A DNA stretch of 64,000 bases from contig CANGKZ010000004.1 of NCBI GenBank assembly GCA_947454705.1, positions 124,001 through 188,000 of the forward strand. Direction: 5' to 3'. Made by a program: the position numbers and the translations under genes. Shown one piece after another: positions 51,867 to 60,935 of the stretch. Position 1 is the stretch's first letter. Every line of letters begins with the position of its first letter. This DNA comes from Verrucomicrobiota bacterium. Lineage in GTDB: Bacteria > Verrucomicrobiota > Verrucomicrobiia > Limisphaerales > UBA9464. A model generated the notes under the pieces. The model was not told the origin of the DNA. It made no database searches and saw nothing but the letters and a program-made list of their open reading frames with translations.

Positions 51867-51888
51867 GGGGGGGGTGGGGGTGGTTGGG
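51867..51888 (+). promoter_or_regulatory. G-rich tract with quadruplex potential
   Basis: G8, T, G5, TGGTT and GGG lie directly upstream of the small zinc-protein gene (minus strand). Four runs of three or more G can be placed with short loops. It lies on the template side, so it could affect transcription through the leader. Confidence 0.35.
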
Positions 51889-52085
51889 TTCCTTGCTGGC
51901 GGATTCCTTCAGGGCACAGCACGGCACGATGGGTTGAAACGGATTGCGAGGCCGTCGCTGGGAACTCAAGGGATCAGTGGCATTGAGTCACAAGCCGGGC
52001 GGGAAGGGAAGCTCGGAGAACATCCACGAATCGGGGTGGGCCTTTCCGCTGGAACGGGACTCGGGACCGGGCTCAACATGTCGGT

Positions 52086-53243
52086 GTGAGCGCGATCCAA
52101 TTCTCCTTTCCCACCCCGACTCTCTACGGTGCCGGCTCGCTGGCAGAACTCCCCGCGCGGCTCGCGCGGTTGAACGTGCGTCGTCCCCTCGTCGTGACCG
52201 ACCCCGGCCTCGTCAAAACCGCCGCCTTCACCGCCCTGGCAAAAACGCTGGGTGTTGACGGTCAGGGCCGCGACTGGTTCCTGTACTCGGGCGTGCATCC
52301 GAATCCGGTGGAGTCGGACGTGGTGGAATCCGCCGCGCTGCTGCGCAGTTCGGGATGCGACGGCGTGATCGCCATCGGCGGTGGAAGTCCGCTCGATGCC
52401 GGCAAGGCTGCGCGTCTGCTTGCGAAGCATCCGAATTTCCCGCTCGCGAAATTCTACGAACAGCCGGCCGACTGGACCGGACTCCTTCCCTTCATCGCCA
52501 TTCCCACCACCGCCGGCACCGGCAGTGAAGTGGGTCGCAGCTCGGTGATCACGCTGGATGCGACGCACCGCAAGGCCGTCCTCTTCCACCCCGAACTGCT
52601 CGCGAAGTTGGTCATCCTCGATGCGGAACTCACCGCGGGCCTGCCCCCGGGACTGACTGCTGCAACCGGCGCGGATGCGTTGACCCATTGCATTGAGAGC
52701 TACACCTGTCCGGCGTTCCACCCGATGTGCGACGGCATTGCGCTGGAGGGAATCAGCCTGGTCGTGGATGCGCTTCCCCGGGCGTTCAAGAACGGCGGCG
52801 ACCTCGATGCGCGCGGTCGCATGCTGGTGGCAGCGGCCATGGGCGCGGTGGCGTTCCAGAAGGATCTCGGCGCGGTGCACTCCCTGGCGCATCCGTTGTC
52901 CACGCTCTGCGGCATGCACCACGGTCTGGCCAACGCGCTGTGCCTGGTGGCCGTGATGAAGTGGAATGCGGTGCGAAAGCCTGGTCTGTATCGCCGCGTG
53001 GGCATTGCCTGCGGACTCGATGTGGTGACGGGTTCGGATGCGGATGCGGATCGCAAGACGATCGAGTTCATCGCCAAGTTCCTCGCGGATCTCGGCCTGA
53101 ACAAGAAGCTCCGCGATGTCGGCGTGCCGCTCGACAAACTCGACGCCCTCACGGCGCAGGCGTGGGAGGATCCGTGCCACCGGACGAATGCGATCCCGGT
53201 CACGGCGGACGATCTCCGGGCGCTGTACCTCGAATGTCTGTGA
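52086..53243 (+). CDS. Iron-containing alcohol dehydrogenase
   Basis: A 385-residue type III alcohol dehydrogenase. The metal and active-site segments TTAGTGSEVGRSSVI, GADALTHCIESYTC and AHPLSTLCGMHHGLANAL are present; NAD binds in the GGGSPLDAGKA region. Gene order (with APC permease, aldehyde dehydrogenase and a glutamine-synthetase-like ligase, all same strand) suggests that it oxidises the hydroxyl of a gamma-glutamylated amino alcohol. Start GTG 52086 gives MSAIQFSFPTPTLYGAG, the common family start. Confidence 0.9.
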   Translation: MSAIQFSFPTPTLYGAGSLAELPARLARLNVRRPLVVTDPGLVKTAAFTALAKTLGVDGQGRDWFLYSGVHPNPVESDVVESAALLRSSGCDGVIAIGGGSPLDAGKAARLLAKHPNFPLAKFYEQPADWTGLLPFIAIPTTAGTGSEVGRSSVITLDATHRKAVLFHPELLAKLVILDAELTAGLPPGLTAATGADALTHCIESYTCPAFHPMCDGIALEGISLVVDALPRAFKNGGDLDARGRMLVAAAMGAVAFQKDLGAVHSLAHPLSTLCGMHHGLANALCLVAVMKWNAVRKPGLYRRVGIACGLDVVTGSDADADRKTIEFIAKFLADLGLNKKLRDVGVPLDKLDALTAQAWEDPCHRTNAIPVTADDLRALYLECL

Positions 53244-53283
53244 GGTAGCCGGCGGCGAAACTCGAATCCAACCCGGCATCCCC

Positions 53284-54744
53284 ATGAATCCTCCGGAAAC
53301 CAGCACTGACGAACATCTGCTGGCCCGGATGGGATACCGGCAGGAGCTGGCCCGGCGCATGTCGGGCTTCTCCAATTTCGCGATTTCGCTGTCGATCATT
53401 TGCATCCTCGCGGGCGGGATCACCTCGTTCCATGTGGGGCTCGATTCCGCGGGCGGGATCAGCATCGGACTCGGCTGGCCGCTCACCTGTCTGTTCTCGA
53501 TGTGTGTCGCGGCCACCATGGCCCAGGTGGCTTCGGCCTTTCCGACGGCGGGCGGGCTGTACCATTGGGGATGCATGCTGGGTGGACGCGGATGCGGCTG
53601 GACCACGGCCTGGTTTAATCTCGCGGGTCTGATCACCGTGCTCGCGGCGATCAACGCGGGGACCTACGACTTCACTCTCGCAGCCTTTGGTTTGAACAGC
53701 GCCGGCTCGGGCGTGCGGCTCGGTCTGGTGGTGGCAATGACGCTTTCGCAGGCGCTGTTGAATCATCATGGGATCCGGCTCACCACGCGTCTCACCGATG
53801 CGAGCGGTTGGTTGATCCTGGCGGTGGCCGCCGTGCTTACCGTGGCCCTGCTCGTGGCCGCGCCGCATCTCGACTGGAGTCGCCTGTGGACGTTCCAGAA
53901 CTTCAGCGGGCTTCCCGAGGGCAGTCCTGTGTTCCCAAAGCAAAGCAATGCGGGATGGTTGTTCGCCCTTGGCTTGATGCTGCCGGCGTACACGTTGACC
54001 GGATTTGATGCATCGGCCCACACCGCCGAGGAAACCCTCGATGCCGCACGCAACGTTCCGCGCGGAATTGTTCGTGCGGTGGCGGTCTCGGGGTTGGCTG
54101 GCTGGGCCCTGGTGGTGGCCATCCTGCTGGCCATTCCGGATCTTCCCGCTGGAGTGGCGCAGGGGGCCGACGTGGTTCACAAAACGATTCGCGCCGTGCT
54201 GCCGGCTCCGCTGGCCACGCTGTTGCTGGTTGGAATCGTGCTGGCCCAATACCTCTGCGGACTCGCTGCGCTGACCTCGGCCTCGCGCATGATGTACGCG
54301 TTTGCGCGCGACGGGGGGTTGCCGGGGTCTGGGTGGCTGCGTCGCGTGCAGCCGGCTTCGGGCTCGCCCTCGGTGGCGGTCTGGGCGGCTGCGGGGGTTG
54401 CTGCGGCGGTCACGCTGTTGCTGCGGTACGAGACGATTGCCGCAATTGGAACGGTGTTTCTTTACGTGAGCTATGTCCTGCCGGTCGCGGCGGGGGCGAT
54501 GGCTGTGGGCAGGACCTGGCATCGGATGGGTCCGTGGCAGCTCGGCGGCGCGTTTCGTCCGCTGGCGGTCGTGGCGGTGCTGGGATGCGTATTCCTGATG
54601 GTCGTGGGAGTGCAGCCTCCGAACCAACAAGCCCTGCCCATCCTGGGTGGAACCGCGCTGGTGATGGTGCTGGTGTGGTTCGGACTCGAGCGCCGCCGCT
54701 TCCAAGGCCCGCCAAAAATCTCCGACGAGCCAGGTTCGAAATAG
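53284..54744 (+). CDS. APC-family amino acid/amine permease
   Basis: A 486-residue transporter with about twelve helices. The N-terminal ARRMSGFSNFAISLSIICILAGG and consensus GGLYHWG, LNHHGIRLTTRLTD and GFDASAHTAEET motifs place it in the APC amine/GABA/ethanolamine-permease branch. It lies 40 nt after the iron alcohol dehydrogenase. Substrate is inferred from its neighbours; putrescine, GABA and choline remain possible. ATG 53284 is preferred over the in-frame start at 53116, which overlaps the dehydrogenase. Confidence 0.88.
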   Translation: MNPPETSTDEHLLARMGYRQELARRMSGFSNFAISLSIICILAGGITSFHVGLDSAGGISIGLGWPLTCLFSMCVAATMAQVASAFPTAGGLYHWGCMLGGRGCGWTTAWFNLAGLITVLAAINAGTYDFTLAAFGLNSAGSGVRLGLVVAMTLSQALLNHHGIRLTTRLTDASGWLILAVAAVLTVALLVAAPHLDWSRLWTFQNFSGLPEGSPVFPKQSNAGWLFALGLMLPAYTLTGFDASAHTAEETLDAARNVPRGIVRAVAVSGLAGWALVVAILLAIPDLPAGVAQGADVVHKTIRAVLPAPLATLLLVGIVLAQYLCGLAALTSASRMMYAFARDGGLPGSGWLRRVQPASGSPSVAVWAAAGVAAAVTLLLRYETIAAIGTVFLYVSYVLPVAAGAMAVGRTWHRMGPWQLGGAFRPLAVVAVLGCVFLMVVGVQPPNQQALPILGGTALVMVLVWFGLERRRFQGPPKISDEPGSK

Positions 54745-54787
54745 TCGGCGCAGCACGAATCACGAGCCTCGCGCCACGATCCTCCCA

Positions 54788-54815
54788 TTTTTCATTTTAA
54801 ATTTTTAATTTTGCC
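54788..54815 (+). repeat. AT-rich heptad repeat
   Basis: TTTTTCA, TTTTAAA, TTTTTAA and TTTTGCC follow each other as 7-nt words in the otherwise GC-rich spacer between the permease and aldehyde dehydrogenase genes. Confidence 0.45.
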
Positions 54816-54898
54816 TTGGTCTCTCCTCCCCGTTCCCGGGGATCGCATTGAACGTGTTTCGAATGGAGCCCGCGCTCTGCTGGTGTCAGCCTTGAGGC

Positions 54899-56329
54899 AT
54901 GAAGTTGCCCGGACAACTGTACGTGGATGGTGCCTACCGCGAAGCCGCCAGTGGCGCCCGAACCTCTCTCATCAACCCTGCGACGGAAGCGGAATTCACC
55001 ACGGTCTCGGCCGCGGGAACTGCCGACGTCGAAGCGGCTGTCGCCTCAGCCCAGCGCGCCTGGGAAGGCGGATGGCGCGATCTGGCCCCCGGCAAGCGGG
55101 CCGAAATCCTTTATCGCATCGCGCGGTTGCTGCGCGATTACGTGGAGCACATCGCGGAGTTCGAGATGCTGCAGATCGGCAAGCCGATCGCCGACGCCCG
55201 TGACGAGGCGGGCCTCGGAGCGCGCGTGTTTGAGTACTATGCCGGGGCGATTTCGCAGTTCGGCGGACAAACGCTTCCGGTGGCTCGCGGTGGATTCGAT
55301 TTCACGCTGCGTCAGTCGATGGGCGTTGTGGCGGCCATTGTTCCCTGGAATTTCCCCTTCCCCATCGCGTGCTGGAAGGTTGCCCCTGCGCTCGCCGCCG
55401 GAAACTGTGTGGTGCTGAAGCCCGCTTCGTTGTCGCCGCTCACGGCTCTCGCACTTGGCGAAATTGCCCACGCGGCGGGATTACCCGCGGGCGTGCTGCA
55501 GGTGTTGCCTGGATCGGGCTCGGTGGTGGGCGATGCGTTGGTCTCGCATCCGCTCATTCGCAAGGTTTCGTTTACCGGTTCGACCGAGGTGGGACGCCAC
55601 ATCATGGGACTCGCTGCGAAGGACATCAAACGGGTGTCGCTCGAGCTCGGGGGCAAGTCGCCCAACATCGTGTTCGCCGATGCCGACTGGCAGAAGGCGG
55701 CCGACAATTCCCCGATGAGCGTGTTTGCGAACACCGGTCAGGATTGCTGCGCGCGCAGCCGCGTGTACGTGGAGCGGTCGGTGTATGAACCGTTTGTGGA
55801 ACGGTTCGTGGGCGCGACCCAGAAGTTGATCGTCGGCGATCCCACCCACACGGAAACCCAGCTCGGACCGATGGTGTCGGCCGGGCAGCGCGCCTCGGTG
55901 GAGGCTTATCTGGACGATGCCCGGAAGACCGGCGCGACCATTGCCTGTGGCGGCGGACGTCCGCTCGCGAAGGGCTATTACCTGTCTCCCACGGTGCTGC
56001 TCAACGCGGGGGCCGATTCGAAGTGCTGGCGCGAGGAGATCTTTGGGCCGGTGGTGGCGATCACGCCGTTCGACGACGAAGCCGCGATGCTGCGCGATGT
56101 GAATGCGTCGCCGTACGGACTCAGTGGATCGATCTGGACGCAGAATCTTTCCCGCGCGTTGCGGGTGTCGCGCGCCGTGCAGAGTGGCGTGTTGAGTGTG
56201 AACTCGCACAGCAGCGTGCACGTGGAGGCGCCGTTCGGCGGCTTCAAGACCAGCGGACTCGGACGCGACCTCGGCATGTCGGCCATGGAGGGATACACCG
56301 AGTTGAAGAACGTGTACGTTGCGGAGTGA
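54899..56329 (+). CDS. NAD(P)-dependent aldehyde dehydrogenase
   Basis: A 476-residue ALDH. Catalytic Glu is in LELGGKSPN and the nucleophile Cys in GQDCCARSRVYV; VVPWNFP and SFTGSTEVGRHI form the nucleotide site. The sequence is close to betaine-aldehyde/gamma-glutamyl-gamma-aminobutyraldehyde dehydrogenases. In this cluster it probably oxidises the aldehyde made by the upstream alcohol dehydrogenase. Start ATG 54899 gives MKLPGQLYVDGAYR, usual for the family. Confidence 0.92.
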   Translation: MKLPGQLYVDGAYREAASGARTSLINPATEAEFTTVSAAGTADVEAAVASAQRAWEGGWRDLAPGKRAEILYRIARLLRDYVEHIAEFEMLQIGKPIADARDEAGLGARVFEYYAGAISQFGGQTLPVARGGFDFTLRQSMGVVAAIVPWNFPFPIACWKVAPALAAGNCVVLKPASLSPLTALALGEIAHAAGLPAGVLQVLPGSGSVVGDALVSHPLIRKVSFTGSTEVGRHIMGLAAKDIKRVSLELGGKSPNIVFADADWQKAADNSPMSVFANTGQDCCARSRVYVERSVYEPFVERFVGATQKLIVGDPTHTETQLGPMVSAGQRASVEAYLDDARKTGATIACGGGRPLAKGYYLSPTVLLNAGADSKCWREEIFGPVVAITPFDDEAAMLRDVNASPYGLSGSIWTQNLSRALRVSRAVQSGVLSVNSHSSVHVEAPFGGFKTSGLGRDLGMSAMEGYTELKNVYVAE

Positions 56330-56372
56330 TTCCCGCGCCGCCAACCGTCACAGCAAACCGAAGCCTGAACCG

Positions 56373-57725
56373 ATGAGCCTCTCCCTGAAACAACTGCAGG
56401 CCGCCGTGAAGTCCGGCGCCATCGACACCGTGCTGGTGGCCGCGCCCGACCCGTTCGGCCGGCTGGTGGGCAAACGCTTTCGTGCGGATTATTTCCTGAA
56501 GTCGGTCGCCGAACAGGGAACGCATGGCTGCAATTACCTGCTCACGGTGAACCTGGACATGGACCCACTGGACGGCTTCAAGCTGGCCAACTGGGAGTCG
56601 GGCTTTGGTGATTTCGAGCTGCGGCCGGATCCGGCCACGATGCGCATCCTGCCGTGGCAGACTGCATCGGCGTTGGTGCTCTGCGATTTTCATCGTCACG
56701 ACGGTGCGCTGGTGGAGGAGGCTCCGCGGTCGGTGCTCCGTCGCCAGGTGGAGCGTCTGGCGAAACTGGGCTTCACCTGCGAGTGCGCCACGGAGCTCGA
56801 GTTCTATCTCTTCAACCAAACGTTCCACTCGGCGCATCAGGCAGGGTATCGCGATCTGCAGCCGTCGAGCGATTACCGCATCGACTACCACCTCATGCAG
56901 CCCACGCGGGATGAGCCGCTGATGCGGGCGATCCGCAACGGCCTGACCGACGCCGGCGTGCCGGTGGAGAGCAGCAAGGGTGAGTGGAGCCGCGGTCAGC
57001 ACGAGATCAACTTCACGCACGCGCAGCCGCTGCCGATGGGCGACATGCACGTGCTCTTCAAACACGGGGTGAAGGAGATCGCCGAGCAGCACGGCAAATC
57101 GGTTACCTTCATGGCCAAGTATGCGCCGTCCGAGGCGGGCAACTCCTGCCACGTGCATCTCAGCCTGTGGAAGGGCGGGAAGAATCAATTCTGGGACGCC
57201 AAGGCCCACGCGGGTTCCAAGCTGTTCCGTCAGTTCCTGGGCGGCATGCTGAAGTACTCCCCCGAGTTCTGTCTTTTCTACGCGCCGACCATCAACAGCT
57301 ACAAACGCTATCAGGCCGGCAGCTGGGCTCCGACGCGCATGGCGTGGTCCACGGACAACCGCACCTGCGGATTCCGCGTGGTGGGCCACGGCAATTCGTT
57401 CCGGCCCGAGAATCGCATGCCGGGCGCGGATGCGAATCCCTATCTCGCGCTCGCAGCGATGATCGCGGCAGGCCTCGCCGGGGTGGAGGAGGATCTCGAG
57501 TGCGGCGAAGCCTACGCAGGCAACGCCTACATTGATCCCAAGCTGCAGCGCCTGCCTTCGAGCCTGCGCGATGCGGCGGACCTATTCGCCGAGTCGAAGC
57601 TGGCGAAGGAGGTCTTCGGCCAGCCGGTGGTGGATTTCTACACGCACCACGCGCGACTCGAACTCGAAGCCTTCGGCGCAGCGGTCACCGACTGGGAAAA
57701 GCAGCGCTACTTCGAGCGGATTTGA
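56373..57725 (+). CDS. Glutamine-synthetase-like gamma-glutamyl ligase
   Basis: A 450-residue type I glutamine synthetase homologue. Metal and substrate residues are in CECATELEFYLF, GEWSRGQHEINF, NSCHVHLSLW and NRMPGADANPYLALAAMIAAGL. The region preceding AKYAPSEAGNSCHVH differs from true GlnA and is closest to PuuA/GlnA4-like gamma-glutamylpolyamine or gamma-glutamylethanolamide synthetases, in my judgement. The reaction would be ATP + glutamate + amine to gamma-glutamylamide. Stands last in the operon, before a strong terminator. Confidence 0.82.
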   Translation: MSLSLKQLQAAVKSGAIDTVLVAAPDPFGRLVGKRFRADYFLKSVAEQGTHGCNYLLTVNLDMDPLDGFKLANWESGFGDFELRPDPATMRILPWQTASALVLCDFHRHDGALVEEAPRSVLRRQVERLAKLGFTCECATELEFYLFNQTFHSAHQAGYRDLQPSSDYRIDYHLMQPTRDEPLMRAIRNGLTDAGVPVESSKGEWSRGQHEINFTHAQPLPMGDMHVLFKHGVKEIAEQHGKSVTFMAKYAPSEAGNSCHVHLSLWKGGKNQFWDAKAHAGSKLFRQFLGGMLKYSPEFCLFYAPTINSYKRYQAGSWAPTRMAWSTDNRTCGFRVVGHGNSFRPENRMPGADANPYLALAAMIAAGLAGVEEDLECGEAYAGNAYIDPKLQRLPSSLRDAADLFAESKLAKEVFGQPVVDFYTHHARLELEAFGAAVTDWEKQRYFERI

Positions 57726-57757
57726 TTCCGCTCGGTTCGAAAATAGGTTTCTAAAAC

Positions 57758-57790
57758 AAAACCCCCGGCCGTTGGCGGCCGGGGGTTTCG
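57758..57790. terminator. Bidirectional terminator between convergent genes
   Basis: ACCCCCGGCC pairs with GGCCGGGGGT, with flanking A and T runs on both sides, around a 6-nt loop. It is placed between the ligase gene and the minus-strand oxidoreductase genes and can work for both. Confidence 0.85.
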
Positions 57791-57836
57791 TGTTTCTGAA
57801 GGGATGGAAGCGGGCCGTAGGCGCCGCCTCTTCGCT

Positions 57837-58793
57837 TCACTTCATGCGGTCGAAGTTCTTCTGGAGGATCTGCCAGTCGGCGGCGTCGCCGACCTTGGCG
57901 CGATGATCGGCAATGATCTTGGCTTCGTTGCCGTTCTTCGTGGGACGCGTGGTCTTGTAGAAGATGCCGAACTGACCGGGCCAGGGAACGTCGGCGAGCT
58001 TGTAGGCCGCGTACTCGTCGGTGACGTCGTGTTCCTTCGGCACTTCGTTGAACACGCCACCCTTGCGGGGAATGGCGGCGTCGAAGGCACCGGGGTGGAA
58101 CTCAACGCATTCGCTGAGGCACTGGATGAAGCTGAATCCATCGTGATCCATCGCGGCTTCCATGGTGGCGAGCACGTGATTGGGAGTCATCGCGGAGGTG
58201 CGGGCGACAAAGGTCGCGCCGGCGGCGATGGCCTGCTTGATCGGGTTGATCGGGCGGTCACCGGAACCCCAGACGTCGGTCTTGGACTTGTAGCCGAGAG
58301 GCGAGGTGGGGGAGGTCTGGTTCTTGGTCAGGCCGTACACCTGATTGTCCATGACCACGTAGGTGAGCTTGATGTTCTTACGGGCGGTGTGGGTGAAGTG
58401 ATTGCCACCGATCGAGAAGGCATCGCCGTCACCACCGAACACGAACACGTGCAGGTCGGGACGCGAGAGGCTCACGCCGGAGGCGAAGGGCAGGGCGCGT
58501 CCGTGGATGAAGTGGGCGCCGTGGCCCTGCACGAAATACGGGAAGCGGCTGGAGCAGCCAATGCCCGCAACCGTGGTGATCTTCTCGTGCCACATCTTGC
58601 GGCGCTCGATGAGCTTGAAGTACAGCGCGAGGACGGAGAAGTCGCCGCAGCCCGGGCACCAGGTGGGGTGGTCGGCGGAGATTTCCTTCTTGGTCAGCGG
58701 CTTGCGGTCGGCGTCGGCAATCGGAGGAACCGGCGTCAGCGGAATGTTGCCCGTGCGGGGCAGGGTGGCGAAGGGAAAGGTGATCGCACTCAT
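57837..58793 (-). CDS. korB: 2-oxoacid:ferredoxin oxidoreductase beta subunit
   Basis: A 318-residue thiamine-diphosphate-binding subunit. ThDP/Mg motif GDGDAFSIGGNHFTHTARKN and the metal Cys in WCPGCGDFSVL are seen; the end of the chain is typical of KorB. With the alpha subunit upstream it oxidises 2-oxoglutarate (or another 2-oxoacid) with ferredoxin as acceptor. It is separated from the alpha gene by 51 nt on the same strand. No ferredoxin-like gamma/delta subunit gene is adjacent. Confidence 0.93.
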   Translation of the reverse strand: MSAITFPFATLPRTGNIPLTPVPPIADADRKPLTKKEISADHPTWCPGCGDFSVLALYFKLIERRKMWHEKITTVAGIGCSSRFPYFVQGHGAHFIHGRALPFASGVSLSRPDLHVFVFGGDGDAFSIGGNHFTHTARKNIKLTYVVMDNQVYGLTKNQTSPTSPLGYKSKTDVWGSGDRPINPIKQAIAAGATFVARTSAMTPNHVLATMEAAMDHDGFSFIQCLSECVEFHPGAFDAAIPRKGGVFNEVPKEHDVTDEYAAYKLADVPWPGQFGIFYKTTRPTKNGNEAKIIADHRAKVGDAADWQILQKNFDRMK

Positions 58794-58844
58794 ATCAGAT
58801 CAGATCAAAAACGATTCGATAAATTTGGAATGTCGGGGTTCGGA

Positions 58845-60662
58845 TCAGGCGGTGGGGGGCTGGGCCTGAGCGCGGACGCGATCGAGGATTTCCTTCACCT
58901 TCCAAGTGAGGCCGTCGACCTTGGTGATGCCCTGGATGCGGGGATCGGCATAGCGGGCGCGGAGCACCGCACCGAGCTGGCCGTAGCCGTAGAGACCCTC
59001 GTCGTTGAGTTCAACCACGAAGATGCGGTGGAAGCCGCGGAAGATCTTCTCGAGCCCGTTCGGGAGCGGGTTGATGTACTTGAGGTGGAGGGCGGAGATG
59101 GGTTCGCCGAGCGAGCGGGCCTTGTCCACGGCTTCGCGGAGCGGTCCCTGGGTGCTGCCCCAGCCGACCAGCAGGACGTGGCCTTCGTTCGGGCCGTAGG
59201 TGGTGGGGAGCGGAATCTCGTTGGCCAGCGTGCGCAGCTTGTTGCGGCGCTTCGCGGTCATGTTGACGTGCAGCTTCGGCGAGCCGGTCGGGTGACCGAG
59301 TTCGTCGTGTTCCAGACCGGTGACCACCGGGTACTTGCCGCTGGCAACGCGGGTGCCGGGGGCGAGGTGGCGGGTGACGCCGCCAGGGGCCGCGAGATCG
59401 TAGGGCTTGTGGTCGGGAACCGGGGAGAGATCCGGGGTGAGGTCCTGGCAGATCTCCTGGAGCTTGGGCTCAGGGAAGGCCTCGATGCGGGTCGCGATTC
59501 CCTGGTCGGTGAGCAGGATGACCGGGGTGCTGAACTTGCGGGCGATGTTCACCGCTTCAATGGCGGTGTAGAAGCAATCCTCGACGCTGCTCGGGGCGAT
59601 GACCACGCGGGGGCTGTCGCCGTGGCCGCCGAAGGTGGCGATGTTGAGGTCGGACTGTTCGATGTTGGTCGGCATGCCCGTGGAGGGACCGCCGCGCTGA
59701 ACATCGATGACCACCAGCGGCATTTCGGCCATGGAGGCCCAACCGATGGCCTCGGTCTTGAGCGAGATGCCCGGGCCGGAGGAACCGGTGACCGCCACAC
59801 GGCCGCCCCAGCTGGCTCCGATGGCCATGGAGACGGAGGCGATTTCGTCTTCGCACTGAACGAAGGTGCCGCCGTACTTGGGGAGTTCCTTGCGGAGGAG
59901 CTCCATGATGTCGGACCACGGAGTGATCGGATATCCCGCGCCGAAGCGGACGCCGGCGGCGAGCAGGCCGTAGGCGATGGCTTCGTTGCCGTTCATCACG
60001 ACCTGGGTGCCGACCTTGTTCTGGGCGGCGTAGAACTGGTAGCTCTTGAGGAGGTTCTCGAGGCTGTGGTTGTAGCCGGCGTCGAAGCAGGCGTTGGCGT
60101 TGTTCAACACCGACGCGTCCTTGCCGCCGAAACGCTCGGTGATGAGCTTCTTCAGCTTGGCGACCTCGAGGTCATAGATCTTCGCGAGGAGGCCGAGGAC
60201 GTAGATGTTCTTGCCCTTGTCGCGACCGGTGCCGCCGATGGCCTCCACGGTGAGGCTGGAGATCGGCACGCCCACGTGGCGGTAGTTCTCCTGCCACTCG
60301 GGCTTCGGGGTCACGTGGTCGGAATCGTACAACACGATGCCGCCGAGCTTGAGCGAGTTGATGTGGCCTTCGTAGCTGTGCTGGTAGAAGGCGAGCAGCA
60401 TGTCGGCCTCGTCACCGGCGGTCAGGACTTCGCCCGAGCCAATGCGGACCTGGAAAATGGAGGGACCACCGGAGATGGTGGAGGGAATGGTCATGAAGGT
60501 CATGACCTCCTGCTCACTCCGTCCGGCGAGGCGGGCGAGGAACCCGCCGATCGCCTGGATGCCGTCCTGGGAGTTGCCCGCGAGACGAATGACCGCCTCG
60601 TTGATTTTGGTGACCTTCGGCTGGCCGCCGCTCGATGCCGGTGTTTCTGCAACTGCGCTCAT
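58845..60662 (-). CDS. korA: 2-oxoacid:ferredoxin oxidoreductase alpha subunit (gamma-alpha fusion)
   Basis: A 605-residue subunit with an N-terminal gamma domain (IRLAGNSQDGIQAIGGFLA...) fused to the alpha domain beginning GNEAIAYGLLAAGVRFGAGYPITPWS. The latter motif, GYPITPxSxIxE, is shared with KorA. The C-terminal part carries LLVGWGSTQGPLREAV and a partner-interface region. The fusion is common in bacteria with KorAB. It probably feeds low-potential ferredoxin or the reductive TCA direction; direction is not shown by sequence. Confidence 0.93.
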   Translation of the reverse strand: MSAVAETPASSGGQPKVTKINEAVIRLAGNSQDGIQAIGGFLARLAGRSEQEVMTFMTIPSTISGGPSIFQVRIGSGEVLTAGDEADMLLAFYQHSYEGHINSLKLGGIVLYDSDHVTPKPEWQENYRHVGVPISSLTVEAIGGTGRDKGKNIYVLGLLAKIYDLEVAKLKKLITERFGGKDASVLNNANACFDAGYNHSLENLLKSYQFYAAQNKVGTQVVMNGNEAIAYGLLAAGVRFGAGYPITPWSDIMELLRKELPKYGGTFVQCEDEIASVSMAIGASWGGRVAVTGSSGPGISLKTEAIGWASMAEMPLVVIDVQRGGPSTGMPTNIEQSDLNIATFGGHGDSPRVVIAPSSVEDCFYTAIEAVNIARKFSTPVILLTDQGIATRIEAFPEPKLQEICQDLTPDLSPVPDHKPYDLAAPGGVTRHLAPGTRVASGKYPVVTGLEHDELGHPTGSPKLHVNMTAKRRNKLRTLANEIPLPTTYGPNEGHVLLVGWGSTQGPLREAVDKARSLGEPISALHLKYINPLPNGLEKIFRGFHRIFVVELNDEGLYGYGQLGAVLRARYADPRIQGITKVDGLTWKVKEILDRVRAQAQPPTA

Positions 60663-60748
60663 GAAATGTGTCCGTTACTCGTAAAAAGTGCCGCGGTCCG
60701 CAGCCAGGAAAACCCAGCTTGGGGCACGCGGCGGTTCGTTCAAATAGC

Positions 60749-60776
60749 AGCTTACCGGGGTGCTCCGACGCGTCAA
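60749..60776 (-). promoter_or_regulatory. Candidate promoter of korAB
   Basis: On the minus strand CTTGACG (60771-60777) is followed after 16 nt by TAAGCT (60749-60754). It lies about 85-115 nt before the korA ATG. Resembles the other TTGAC-N16 promoters in the window. Confidence 0.35.
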
Positions 60777-60910
60777 GCGACCGGTCCGATCAATTTAACT
60801 AAAAATGGGACGCATCCGGATTAGCAACGCTTCACGCTTTGTTTGATCCCAGGTCGGTGCGAAGGCCGTGGAGGATCAAGCCAACCCGCTTCCAGGAAAC
60901 GGGTTGTATC

Positions 60911-60930
60911 AAAAAAGATGCATCTTCTTG
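60911..60930 (-). terminator. Weak terminator after peptidase gene
   Basis: The palindrome AAGATGCATCTT followed by TTTT on the minus strand, 5 nt past the stop codon. The stem is short (4-7 bp), so efficiency is doubtful. Confidence 0.4.
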
Positions 60931-60935
60931 GGCGG

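Noticed and set aside
57804-60824. Plus-strand 1006-codon open frame
   Set aside because: It is entirely antisense to the two convincing korA/korB genes, shows no known domain, and is explained by GC-rich codon bias.
60663-60935. 273-nt gap between korA and peptidase gene
   Set aside because: No plausible small gene or RNA was seen; only a korA promoter candidate and a weak terminator remain.
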